64,000 nt of DNA. It comes from Areca catechu (Eukaryota > Streptophyta > Magnoliopsida > Arecales > Arecaceae). The stretch is from contig CM038046.1 of the NCBI GenBank assembly GCA_021397845.1, positions 3,019,001 to 3,083,000 on the forward strand. Direction: 5' to 3'. The position numbers were made by a program, and so were the translations under genes. Under the pieces are notes generated by a model. That model was not told where the DNA came from. It saw only the letters and a list, made by a program, of their open reading frames with translations, and did not search any database. Position 1 is the first letter of the stretch. The number at the start of each line of letters is the position of its first letter. Below are positions 52,490-63,491 of this stretch, piece by piece.

Positions 52490-53085
52490 ATTCTCTCCAG
52501 GTGGGAGGAACTCGACCCCGTCAAGTAAGGGTTAGACTGGCTCAAGTACTTCTCTAGCAAGTCCGGGGCGATCTTCTGCAGATCCTCCCGAGTTATCCAA
52601 GTGTCATCAGACTCGGGATGTCCTTGCCAACGAACCAAGAATCGTTGGTAGTCCTTATTCCGGGTAACAATCATTTTATCATCCAAAATTCATTCAACCC
52701 TGTCTCTTCGATTTGTGGATTTGGCTATTGGACACTTATGGGTTGGTTCGCTCTCAAGAATAGGATCAGGCCCAAAAGGCTCACTAGGTAGCAACATCGG
52801 CTCCTTATACTCTACAAGATCTGATATGTTGAAAGTTAGACTTATACCCAAATCTAAAGGTAGGTCTATCTCATAGGCATTAGGTCCAAACTTATCAATT
52901 ATTTTATAAGGTCCCGCACTCCGGGCATGTAACTTTTTGACAGTTCCAGATGGAAATCGTTCAGGCCTGAGCCTGATCATAACTTGGTCCCCTACTTTAA
53001 ACTCTTTGAACCTTTTGCTTAAATTAGCCATTTGTGCATATGAATCATTGCTCTCTTTAATTTTCTTATTTATTTCTTGATGCAA
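52435..53085 (-). pseudogene. Element F integrase C-terminus and chromodomain
   Basis: The frame 53085-52690 has FKEFKVGDQVMIRLRPERFP and GPYKIIDKFGPNAYEIDLPL, the GPY/F region of integrase. After a break the frame from 52686 reads MIVTRNKDYQRFLVRWQGHP and ESDDTWITREDLQKIAPDLL, a chromodomain with its aromatic residues. Such domains direct insertion toward marked chromatin. A stop and start separate the two, near 52688. Confidence 0.9.
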
Positions 53086-53097
53086 GTTTTTTATATG

Positions 53098-53346
53098 CTA
53101 TGTAAAAGATTCAGCTGACTCAGATATACGTGCATAAATAGGTAAGGGAATCAGATCCAATGGCTTCCTAGGTTTGTATCCATGAACGATTTCAAATGGG
53201 CTCTTCCCTGTAGATCTATTGACTGAGTTATTATAAGCAAACTCCGCTTTCGGTAACAATAAATCCCAATTAGCAGTATTTTCTCCCACTAGACTCCTCA
53301 ACAGGTTCCCTAAACTCCGATTTACTACCTCAGTTTGGCCATCTGT
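53098..53346 (-). pseudogene. Element F integrase, middle segment
   Basis: Continues the core after the stop at 53347-53349: SLVGENTANWDLLLPKAEF, YNNSVNRSTGKSPFEIVHG. Ends in TAG (53098-53100) before HIKNLHQE, where a glutamine codon would be expected. Confidence 0.88.
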
Positions 53347-54735
53347 TTAGGGGTGGTAGGCAGTAGAATACTTCAATTTGGTTCCTAGCATATGCCATAA
53401 GGTTTTCCAAAAGTAGCTGGTAAACCTAACGTCTCGATCCGACACAATGGTCTTAGTCAATCCATGTAACCTAACCACTTCGTTCAAGAATAATTTGGCC
53501 ATTCTAGACGCATCATAAGTTTGGGAACATGGGATGAAATGGGCCATCTTAGAAAACCTATCTACTACCACGAAGATAGAATCATATTTCCTAGCAGTTT
53601 TAGGTAATCCTAAGACAAAGTCCATACTCAAGTCTTGCCATGGGCAATCTGGGATGGGGAGTGGGGTATATAGTCCAGTGTTCTGTCTAGGTTGCTTAGC
53701 TACAGCACAAGTCCTACACTGGGCTACCACTTGGGCAACATTTTTCTTTAGACTTGGCCAATAAAACTGATCCTCTATAGTCAAGATAGTTTTATTACGC
53801 CCAAAGTATCCTGCTAAACCTCCTGCGTGTATCTCCCAAATAAGGAAGTCTCTAAGTGATGTCTTGGGAACACACAACCTATTTCCCTTAAACAAATAAC
53901 CATCCCTTAAGACATACTCACTAAATTCAGTGGATGGCGCTAGTTTTACTGATTCATAAATCTTCCCAAAATCCGGACAAAATTCATATTCTTCCTTTAA
54001 TTGTTCAAATCCGACTACTTCGGTACTCACACAATTCAGCAACATTGTTCTCCTATTAAGTGCATCACCCATCCTATTCTTACTTTCAACATGGTGCTTT
54101 AGGACAAAAGTATAGGCTTGTATAAATTCGACCCACTTGCCATGTATAGGGTTTAACTTTTTTTGAGAATTTAGGAAGCAAAGTGCTTCGTGATCAGAGT
54201 AGAGAACTAATTCTTGCAGTAGCAAGTAATGCCTCCAATACCTAAGAGCTTGTAGTACCGCATACAATTCTTTATCATATGTGGAATATTTCAACTTGGC
54301 ATCACTCAGTTTCTCACTAAAATAGGCAATAGGATGATTTTCTTGACTTAATACCCCTCCTATTCCTACGCCTGATGCATCACAGGTGACCTTAAAGACT
54401 TTGGTGAAGTTGGGTAACCTTAGAACTGGTGCCTTAGTCATTCTATCTTTGATATCTAGGAAGGCTTTATGGGTAGCCCTAGTCCAGTCGAATTCGCCCT
54501 TCCTAATGCAGTCGGTGATCAAAGCAACAATCGTGCTAAACCCTCTAATAAATCTTCTATAGAAGGTAGCTAACCCGTGGAAACTTCGAACGTCATGAAC
54601 ATTCCTAGGTATAGGCCACTCAACTATAGATTTCACTTTCTCAGGGTCGGTGGTTACTCCTTCTGGTGTTACTACAAAACCTAAGAAGATGATTCTGGTT
54701 GACATGAAGCTACATTTCTTAAGGTTTGCAAACAA
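53347..54735 (-). pseudogene. Element F RT end, RNase H and integrase
   Basis: The longest frame in the window, 462 codons. It contains the RT-RNase H connection (FANLKKCSFMSTRIIFLGFV, VRSFHGLATFYRRFIRGFST), RNase H (VTCDASGVGIGGVLSQENHP, YSTYDKELYAVLQALRYWRH), the HHCC finger and integrase core (FYWPSLKKNVAQVVAQCRTC, DFVLGLPKTARKYDSIFVVV, IVSDRDVRFTSYFWKTLW). It stops at TAA (53347-53349) immediately after YHP, inside the conserved integrase motif where relatives have glutamine. Confidence 0.94.
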
Positions 54736-54762
54736 AGCTTCCTTCCTAAGGATCTGGCAAAT

Positions 54763-55335
54763 CTAACGGAGGTGGTCTAAGTGATCTTCCCTAGTCTTAC
54801 TGTATACGAGGATATCATCAAAATATACGACCACGAATTTTCCAATAAATGATCGTAACACCTGAGTCATAACCCTCATAAATGTACTTGGGGCGTTTGA
54901 TAATCCAAAGGGCATCACCAACCACTCATATAGGCCATCTTTGGTCTTGAAAGCCATTTTTCACTCATCCCCGATTCTAACTCTCACCTAATGGTAGCCA
55001 CTTTTTAAATCAATTTTTGAAAAGATGGTCGACCCGGCCATCACGTCTAGCATGTCATCGAGTCGGGATATGGGAAACCGATACTTTATCATAATCTTAT
55101 TAATAGCCCGGCTATCTATGCACATCCTCCAACTACCATCTTTTTTAGGAGTCAAAAGTGCTGGGACAGCACAAGGACTCAAACTCTCCCTAATAAATCC
55201 CTTTTTCATAAGAAAGCATACTTGTTGTTGTAGCTCCTGATGTTCCGTAGGATTCATCCTATAGTGTGGGAGGTTTGGCAATGTGGCTCCTGGTACTAAA
55301 TCAATTGCATGTTGAATATCTCTTAATGGTGGCAA
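54763..55335 (-). pseudogene. Element F reverse transcriptase
   Basis: The first segment (55335-54988) has PHYRMNPTEHQELQQQVCFL, LLTPKKDGSWRMCIDSRAIN, KIDLKSGYH. After a TAG (54988-54990) and a TGA (54961-54963) the second segment reads LYEWLVMPFGLSNAPSTFMR and the catalytic VVYFDDILVYSKT. Another TAG (54763-54765) follows DHLR. All three stops are explained by single C-to-T or G-to-A changes from glutamine or tryptophan codons. Confidence 0.93.
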
Positions 55336-55728
55336 TTGATCCGGTAAATCTTCAGGGTAGACATCTTTTAATTCCTCTAATAAATCTAGGATCTCCTTAG
55401 GGTATTTTAGTTTTGGTTGATCCTAAGCTTCCTTGGTAACTAAAATCCAAACTGGTGACCCTCTATCGATTTCTCGTTTTAACTCTTTTGTAGAGATCAA
55501 ATTCAGATTAGACTCTTTTTCCTATAAGTGACTTGACCCTCTCTTAACATTGTCCTTTGGTGGGGTCGCATTAATCACTATCCTCTTTCCTAGATGGTGA
55601 AATGCACACGAGTTCGATCGCCCAAACAGGGTGACATCGTGGTCATACAACCAAGGTCTTCCTAAAATGATGCTGCTAACCCCCATCGGAAGAACATCAA
55701 ACCAGACTCTTTCTTGGTAGGATTGTAC
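55336..55728 (-). pseudogene. Element F protease-RT linker
   Basis: No long open frame, but it lies between protease and RT in the correct order. Minus-strand text such as LYDHDVTLFGRSN-like residues near 55625 belongs to the end of the protease region. Confidence 0.6.
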
Positions 55729-56619
55729 CTAAATTGTAACCTGGCATCGCAACCGGATGGAAATGTTGGCTGCATCGATCCAGGATACCTTATAGAGGGT
55801 CGGGTGTGGAACAGTTGGTAAGTCTAGGCTCTTAACTGCATTAGTAGAAATTGCATTGACACAACTCCCACTATCAATTATGACCTTACATACCTTATCC
55901 CCTATTTTAATAAAGGTCTGTAGGATGTTAGTCCTACGCCAATCCTCATTCCTCTTAGTTTGAGTCAGGATGCATCTGACCACTCCTAATCGGTCTGAGT
56001 CTAAGATCTCTTCCTCCTCCTCATATTCCTCCACTAACTCAGCTTCAACCTCATAAACCTCTTCCTCACAAGGGTCACTAATCTCAGGGTCCTCTACTTC
56101 AGGTTTCCCTATATGTAAGGCTCGCGATGGATATTGGGCAGCATAATGACCAGTCTTATTACACTTAAAGCATACTGGGGTTTGGTTTCGATCCTTCTGA
56201 ACTATAGGTGCCTTACCCTTGTCATCTCTACAAATGGACTGGGGATTGGGTCTAGATCGATTTGCAGGGAATCGATTCTGGTTTGGCCTATTTCTAGGGA
56301 CATTAAATCTAGATGAATCAGATTGATAGGTAGGTTTCCTTGGAAATCTCTCAGCATCCCTAGCAACCTGATAGGAATGTTCTAAATCATTCACTTCTCT
56401 TAGAATCAGTTTCCTCTTAATGTCCTCATTCAGGCCTGCTCTAAACCTAGACAAAGTAACCGACTCAGACTCGGACACACCGCACCGCATAACATACTCA
56501 TCGAAAATGGCTATATATTCGGACACAATCTGATTTCCTTGGGTCATCTTCTGCCACTGATCTAAAAGCCTTTGTTCATAGGAGAATGGTAGGTATTTGG
56601 CCCTTAATTTGAGTTTCAT
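55729..56619 (-). pseudogene. Element F gag C-terminus, zinc knuckle and protease
   Basis: A 296-codon frame. It starts in the gag core (LLDQWQKMTQGNQIVSEYIA, SVTLSRFRAGLNEDIKRKLI), continues to a CCHC-type knuckle CFKCNKTGHYAAQYPSR in which the last cysteine is tyrosine, and then an acidic linker. The protease motif is KVCKVIIDSGSCVNAISTNA. Confidence 0.92.
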
Positions 56620-57294
56620 GTCTTCCTATGTAGCTATATGTGGGTCTCTTCTCTGTCGGCTTAACCTTTCCACATTATCCCAATACAAACGTGCTTATCG
56701 GATCAATCTAAACTTAGCGAATTTGACCTTACGCTCTTCCGACATGGTGTACCATTCGAAGTACTGATCCATATCACTTTCCCAATCAGAGTACATCTTG
56801 GGATCTAAAGTACCATCGAATGTGGGGGCTTCTAGTCTGATACTCCTAAGGGCTCGTGCTTCCTGATCATCTATGTCATACAGCTGCCTCCTAGGAATAG
56901 GATCAGGTGTAACCTCTCTACGTTGGGCTCGATGCCTTGGAATTGGATCAGGTGTGGCCTCTCTACGTTGGGCTTGATGTCTGAGGATTGGATCATGTGT
57001 AAGCTTTGGAAGCTGGGGTCCTGGACCATACTATGGGGTAAATTCCAGTGGTGTAGGGTTAGGTTGAGACACATGGGATCCTTCTAATGAACCTATTCTT
57101 TCATTCATTTGATCAAACCTCTGGTCGACTCTAGCACTAAACTGCCTCTGTTCAGCACTAAGCTGCCTCATTTGCTCAGTCAAAGATCTCATGAAAGTTT
57201 CCATCATGGGGTCCATGGATGTACTAGGTTGGTCCTGGGGGACCTGGTATAGGGTTCCTGACCTAGTAGTCATGCAAGGACACAATGCACTCAA
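56620..57294 (-). pseudogene. Element F gag N-terminus
   Basis: Opens MSALCPCMTTRSGTLYQVPQ at 57294; the second methionine (MTTRSG) is the more usual gag start. It continues with EQMRQLSAEQRQFSARVDQR. A short two-fold amino-acid repeat occurs at 56871-57074 (IQFQGIEPNVERLHLI). Breaks separate it from the 55729-56619 frame. Confidence 0.8.
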
Positions 57295-58009
57295 ACAAAC
57301 CTAATCGACTATGGATAGCTAGACCTAGAGTCCAAACTAGATGCCTAATCGAGGTGGCAAACTAGTCTGTAGTAACTCAAGACTTGGCCAGGCAGGTATA
57401 AGGGGAGTGTAGGTCCCTGATTGCCAATCCTAGACACCAATCAGAGATTGGCCAGGTATGCGGACCAGCTCACTTGTCCTTCGGGACGTAATCCTTGAAC
57501 CACCATTCTAGACACCAAGAAATGGGCACACACAGATTTAGTTGACACGATTGACTTGACACTAACTCGGACCCGACCAATTGGTATCCTTAAGCTCACT
57601 AAAGCAATTAGGTTCTAATCAATTTTAATTAGGGCTTGTGCTCGAATGCAAAGTGGGTGGTTTTGGACTAGGGAAAGGTTATGAACTCCTCCCCCTATGT
57701 TATATTGTATGTCCTTAAAAATCAATTAGAAAATGAATGCAACAAGTAACTAATAAAACTAAACCCTAATGATTTTTTTTGGGCAGAACCTGTTCTCAGG
57801 CCGAAAACAAAGAACTGCAGTTTTCACAGAAAACCATAAATTGTAAAAAAAATTACTGAAAATACTTTGAATTTCAAGGAAGCTAACAAAACAAATTTCA
57901 TATTTTTTTTATTTTTATACGTGCAAAAACAATTAAAACAACAGAGTATATACTGGAAGGCCGAGATGCAGAATTTAACTAAATGCAAGATTAACCTAAT
58001 CTAAACCTG
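57295..58009 (-). other. Untranslated leader of element F
   Basis: Between gag and primer site. No coding signal. Confidence 0.6.
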
Positions 58010-58021
58010 GCTCTGATACCA
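58010..58021 (-). promoter_or_regulatory. Primer-binding site of element F (initiator Met tRNA)
   Basis: Minus-strand TGGTATCAGAGC, followed by CAGG, is a full match to the site complementary to plant initiator methionine tRNA. It lies 7 nt from the LTR. Confidence 0.9.
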
Positions 58022-58028
58022 AATTTGG

Positions 58029-59232
58029 TGCAGGACACGGATGCGATGCAGTACTAAAGGTTGATTTAAATTTTATGTTATCGAGAGCAAATGTTCATTA
58101 ACCTCACAGCCTATTCAATAATACGTTAAAAGAATCTGTAGCAAGCAACTAAATACTGGATTACATCACCGCATGCATACCTAACAAAATAATTAATTAG
58201 ATGGATCATGGCGATTGAGAAACCACCCTAGATTAGGTTCCTACTTTCTAACATCAGATCTAGAGGAAGGGAAAGGGATCTTGAGTTACCGATACGCTTA
58301 GAAGCCTCCTCTGATGAAGATCTGAATCACTGCACTCTAGGGTTGAAGAATCGGACTCCAAACTGATCGTTCCTGGCATCCGGATTCCGATCGAACTGAT
58401 TCCAAAGCATGGACGCCGATCTTCAGAGTCGGATCTCAAGAGAATCTGTCAAAAAACACCAAAAATAGCAATTAAACGTTGGAAATCAAAAGCTAGAAGG
58501 AAGGCTGGCACTAGTGTTGTTGGTTCTCCCAGGGATCTTCTTCTTTGGTTGGCTTCTAGGATCTCTTCAAATGGGACGGCAACTCGGAATTAGCATGAAG
58601 AAACAGAAGCAGATGGCGCACTTCTCCCTTGGGCGTGATTTCATCTGTCGTGGAATCCTATTTGAAATTTAAATGAAGAGAGCTCCTTTCCATGGACTCT
58701 TTCTTGTTTAAATTTGAACCTCCCATGTTTCTTGGATGGAGCATCTTAGAAATAGGCGATAAGAGAGGGAAGAGGGCGCCAGATGAAGCAGACTCCTGCT
58801 TTACTCTTAAAATATGAGGCACCAAATAATTTTTCTATGGGCCGACCATGTGGCGTTGTCTTGACTTGTGTAGCATGTCAAAATTCAAGTGACAGGCCAT
58901 GTGTTATTGTCTCCTTTTTAATACAGGACTCAATAAATAATTAAAGCCCTACTTGATCAATTGAAACCCAATTTGATCAAAAGGCAATCAAAAGACAAGA
59001 CATGTAAATAAGTAATTCAACTTGGTAAAAGGGGTTTAGCTTAAAAGGCTAAATAAATAAAATCCTAATTCCAGTTGGTAACAGGGGCTAACCCTAACTA
59101 ATCCAAAATAACAGAAATTAAAATAAATTATTTACATGAATAAAAGGGTTGGGTCCAGGGTTTCATTCACGGGTGATCCACAAGGATGTGGGTTCAACCT
59201 GTCGATATTTTCGGGCCCTGATGTCCTCATCA
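58029..59232 (-). repeat. 5' LTR of element F
   Basis: Partner of 51278-52489. Visible differences are scattered single bases and a few short indels. Confidence 0.92.
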
Positions 59233-59358
59233 TTGATTAAGCCCACTCGGTACTTCGTAGGGTAGATCGCGTAGATCATCCTTATGCTTTTTGATAAAGA
59301 TTAAGATAAGCTGATCAGGTCTATCTTGATACATCAATATAAGCTTGAATATAAATTT

Positions 59359-60255
59359 TTATTGATAATATTTGCGAAGATTTTCTATATTCCATGGGCG
59401 AGGCAACATAGTACCTTCTAAGGTTTCGAGCTGGTAAGTTCCAAGACGGATGACTTCTTTGATCCGATAGGGGCCTTCCCATGTATGAGAAAGTTTTTTT
59501 TGTTCGGCTAGCCTGGATACTTCAGATCTTCGCAAAACCAAATCCTCAGGACGAAAAACTCGTTCTTTCACGTGAGAGTTGTAATACTTGGCAATCTTTT
59601 GGTGATATGTGGCCATCTTCAGCTGAGCATGAAGCCGAGTATCTTGTAATAAATCTAAATCAACTTTTCGGCGTTTTGAGTTTTCAGGTTCTTTGTAATT
59701 GTCAATCCGTAGAGATTGTAAAAAAACTTTTATAGGAAGGACTGTCTCAGTGCCATAAGCTAGGTGAAATGGAGATTCATCAGTGGTTGCTTTGGGAGTA
59801 GTTCGATACGTTCAAAGAGCTGAATTCAACTCATCAGCCCATAGTCCCTTTGCATCATTTAATCTGGTTTTAAGGCCATGAAGTATAGTTCTGTTGGTCA
59901 CTTCAGCTTCTCCATTAGATTGATGATAAGCAACGGAAGTTAGCTTGTGGAATATATGATATTGTGCACAGAAGCTTTTAAACTTCGGGTTGTCAAATTG
60001 CCTTCCGTTATCTGTAATGATGGCATAAGGAATCCCAAAACTGAAAATAATAAAGTTTCTTACGAAATTTTCAATCTTTGTCTCAGTAATTTGTGCTAGT
60101 GGTTTAGCTTCAACCCACTTGGTGAAGTAGTCAATTGCTACTATAAGAAATTTTCGTTGTCCGAAAGCTGGAAGAAATGGACCAAGAATATCCATTCCTC
60201 ATTGAGCAAAAAGCCAAGGAGCTGTCAACGGGGTCCATTGACTTGCAGGCCGTCT
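59359..60255 (-). pseudogene. Element E integrase
   Basis: The core segment (60195-59812) reads MDILGPFLPAFGQRKFLIVA, DYFTKWVEAKPLAQITETKI, ITDNGRQFDNPKFKSFCAQY and SNGEAEVTNRTILHGLKTRL, with all three catalytic acidic positions (D, D, E). The C-terminus (59616-59359) has VFRPEDLVLRRSEVSRLAEQ and ends NLRKYYQ. A TGG-to-TGA stop (60199-60201) precedes the core, and there is a gap with stops between core and C-terminus. Confidence 0.9.
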
Positions 60256-61065
60256 TTATACATTAGAATATCTTTGACACTGGTCACATCTTCGTACAAA
60301 TTTTGCAGAATCCTTTTGAATGGTCGGCCAATAATAGCCTTGGCAAATTATTTTGTAAGCTAAGGATCTGCCCCCCAGATGATCTTTACATATACCTTCA
60401 TGTACTTCCCTGAGAGCATAATCGGCATCTGAGGGTCCCAAACATTTCAACAAAGGTTGTGTAAAAAATCTTTTATATAGAGTCCCATCTAAGATTACAT
60501 ACTGGGAAGCAATCCAACGAAGCCATTTAGCTTCAAGCTTGTTTTCAGGTAACGTGCCTTCATTTAAAAATTTAAGAATGGGATCCATCCATGAAAGCTC
60601 ATATTCAATTGAATATGCTTCCGCTGTGGATTCGGATATGTTGGGGTCTTCAAGATATTCCATATATGTACGGCTGAGGGAGTCTGGAGCAGTGGTTGCA
60701 AGTCGTGAAAGAGCATCGGTTCGAGAGTTTTCTGTTCGGGGCACATAAATAATCTCAAAATATTCCAGCTGGGATATTAGACTTTGCACCTTCTAAAGAT
60801 ACTGAATCATGATGGGATTCCGAGTTTTGAATTCAGCTTTTACTTAATTTACCACCAACTGCGAATCTGAAAAGATTTTAATCTTTTTAGTCTTTAGCTT
60901 CTGAGCGATTCTGAGTCCAGTAATGAGAACTTCATATTCTGCCTGATTATTTGAAGCTTGGAAAGAAAAACAAAGAGCATACTCTATAACTTGCCCATTC
61001 GGATTAGCCAAGATGAGACCAGCTCCACATCCATTAGCGTTGGAAGCGCCATCCACATGAAGCAT
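60256..61065 (-). pseudogene. Element E second (Tat-type) RNase H and integrase zinc finger
   Basis: The frame from 61065 reads MLHVDGASNANGCGAGLILA and KIKIFSDSQLVVN, then stops. From 60789 it continues MQSLISQLEYFEIIYVPRTE, NSRTDALSRLATTAPDSLSR, and the HHCC finger (VHEGICKDHLGGRSLAYKII, CDQCQRYSNV). The TADALSRL-type motif is the active-site end of RNase H. Confidence 0.9.
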
Positions 61066-61182
61066 CCATATGTGCTCTGGATTCTCTTCTATGGTTTATT
61101 CTTCTTCAGTCCTTGGTTGATTTTCATCTGATCTCCAAGTGCATTCGGCTATAAAATTAGCCAAGACTTGTGCTTTAATTAC

Positions 61183-61694
61183 TTATCTAGGTTGGAAGTC
61201 AATGTCAAATTCTCCCAGTTTAACAGTCCATTTAGCTATCCTTCCTGAAGTATCAGGGCAGCACAAAATGGCCTTCAGGGACTGATCCGACAAAACCACA
61301 ACAGTATGAGCTTGGAAATAAGGTCGCAAACGCTTCGCTACGACTACCAAGGAGAAAATGAGCTTTTGCACTCTAGGTATCGTATTTCCGTCTCATGCAG
61401 TACTTTACTTGTATAGTAGATCGGCTTCTGCGAGTGGTTGGCATCTTTTCGAATAAGTATCGAACTAACCGCTTCATCCATGGCAGAAAGATACAAATAA
61501 AGAGTTTTTCCTTCATAAGGTTTAGAAAGTAAAGAAGGGTTTTCCAAATATTCCTTCAACTTATCAAAAGCAATCCTGCAGTCTTCTGACCATTCGAAAC
61601 TTTGAGTTTGACGAAGAACTTTGAAAAAATGAAGACATCTTTCTATTGATCGGGAAATAAATCGACTCAAAAAAGCAATTCTTCCTGTCAGTCA
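61183..61694 (-). pseudogene. Element E RNase H
   Basis: MSRFISRSIERCLHFFKVLR, FDKLKEYLENPSLLSKPYEG, LYLSAMDEAVSSILIRKDAN and YFQAHTVVVLSDQSLKAILC. A stop pair (61692-61697) separates it from RT. A frame change near 61360 and the end after FDIDFQPR complete the breaks. Confidence 0.88.
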
Positions 61695-62340
61695 CTACAC
61701 TTCTTTCTTGCAAGAGGGATGTCTCATGATCCGAATGGCTTGAATCTTTTCTGGGTTAACCTCAATCCCTCGCTTTGTAACTAAGAATCTCAAGAACTTC
61801 CCTGAAATTACACCAAAGGTGCACTTAGTCAGATTCAGCTTCATCTGATGACGTCTACGGGCGTCAAAGGTCTCCCTCAAGTCTTTAATGTGGTCGGACC
61901 TATGAAGACTCTTTACAATCATATCATCAACATAAGCTTCCATATTTCTCCCTATCTGATTCATGAACACTTTGTTGATCAATCTTTGATAAGTTGCCAC
62001 AGCATTCTTTAATCCAAATGGTATCACCTTATAACAATAAAGCCCTTTCTCTATGATGAAAGCAGTTTTCTCTTCGTCTTCAGGATCCATTCAGATTTGG
62101 TTATATCCTGAGAAAGCATCCATGAAGCTCAACAACTGATGACCGGCAGTGGCATCAACTAACTGATCTATTTTCGGCAAAAAGAAACTGTCTTTTGGAC
62201 AAGCCTTGTTAAGATATGTGTAATCAATATAGATCCTCCACTTGCCATTAGACTTCTTCACCATCACAACATTAGCCAACCAATTTGGATATTGTACTTC
62301 TTTTATAAATTTAGTTTCAAAGAGTTAACTTCTTCATCAA
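61695..62340 (-). pseudogene. Element E reverse transcriptase
   Basis: MANVVMVKKSNGKWRIYIDY, LNKACPKDSFFLPKIDQLVD and LLSFMDAFSGYNQI, then a TGA (62091-62093), then MDPEDEEKTAFIIEKGLYCY, FGLKNAVATYQRLINKVF and the catalytic AYVDDMIVKS. The end RGIEVNPEKIQAIRIM is standard for Tat elements. Confidence 0.92.
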
Positions 62341-62741
62341 TGATCCTCTATCTTTCAGGTGCAAAGTTCCTCTTCTTCTGTCGAACTGATTTGTAGTTTG
62401 AGGCAACTTCTAGCCGATGTGTAATTACTTCCGATAGAATTTCGGGCATATTCAAAGCTGTTCAGGCAAAAATATCGGCATTACTTCGAAGAAAACTAAT
62501 CAGCTTTGCTGGTCTCTTCATCTAGCAAACTGCCAATTTGTACAAACTTTGTTGGATCATCTTCAGACAAGGGCACAGAGAGGGTCCTTTCTATTGGTTC
62601 TCCACAGTCTTCAGCTCTGTCCCTTGGATCTAATTGATCAAGTGTTAAGGGATTAACTGATTGTTTATCCTGGATCATTAGGCATTGACGAGCAACCCTT
62701 TGATCTCCTCTCGCTTCTCCGATACCATGCCTGGTGGGAAA
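62341..62741 (-). pseudogene. Element E protease-RT linker
   Basis: Degenerate. A short open piece at 62496-62678 with DPRDRAEDCGEPIERTLSVP corresponds to the linker DPRDDAEEL-type text of Tat polyproteins. No catalytic domain. Confidence 0.55.
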
Positions 62742-63491
62742 TCATACCAAGAGATGGCAGGTCGATACTATGGCTCGGAATTTATTTAGAACTGGACGTC
62801 CCAAAATTGCATTATACGCTGATGGTGTTTGCACTACTATGAAGTTAATGGGAAGCGTTCTTTGGCATGGTTCGGCGTCAAAAGTTATGGGCAAAGCTAT
62901 TTCTCCTTCAACTCCAACTTGATTTCCTCCGAACCCAGTCAAAGGGATAGGAGACCTTTGCAATTCACTTCCAAATAAGCACATTCTAAGGAATGCATCG
63001 TACAGCAAAACATCAGCAGAACTTCTATTATCTATCAGAATTCTCCTTACATCATATTTTGCAATTATAGCTGAGACTACAATAGGGTCATCATGTGGAA
63101 GTTGAATTCCTTGGAGATCCTCATCTGAAAAGCTGATAGAGTTTTTGTTTTTGAGTCTCTTGGGGTAATCTTCTTCAGCTTCATTCCTCCGGCCGATCGA
63201 TCGATGAAGCATACCAACCCTCCCATCAGTCGGCCTTTGGTGAGGCAGTTCGGTTTCATCAGTAGCTCTTTGAAGGGCAGTTGCTTCGGCTTGAGGTTCC
63301 GAATGGCTAACATACTTTCCTAGGTAACCTCTTTTAATTAAGTCTTCAATAGCATCTCGAAGCTGGAAACATTCCTGCGTATTGTGGCCATGGTCCCGAT
63401 AGAACCGACAATATTTGTTTTTGTCTCTTGCTTTAGCAGACTTCTTCATGGGACGTGGCCTTTGCAAATAGTTTTCTTTTTCTATTTCCAA
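62742..63491 (-). pseudogene. Element E gag tail and protease
   Basis: A 249-codon frame. It has the gag zinc-knuckle-like CRFYRDHGHNTQECFQLRDA and YVSHSEPQAEATALQRATDE, then protease text with ILIDNRSSADVLLYDAFLRM and AYNAILGRPVLNKFRAIVST. The protease triplet reads D-N-R where relatives have D-x-G, so the catalytic loop is probably lost. Confidence 0.9.

Larger units (their letters stand above)
51278..59232 (-). mobile_element. Gypsy element F, chromovirus
   Basis: Complete 7,955-bp element in minus orientation. LTRs are 1,212 and 1,204 bp and very alike, so it is among the youngest insertions here. The target duplication is CTGAT (51273-51277) and TTGAT (59233-59237), one mismatch, inside the 78-bp array of element E. 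A primer site for initiator methionine tRNA is present. The polyprotein has gag with a CCHC-like knuckle, protease, RT, RNase H, integrase and a C-terminal chromodomain, the mark of chromoviruses. The chromodomain text recalls the Galadriel clade, but this is tentative. Stops occur in pol, so it is not active as it stands. Confidence 0.93.
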
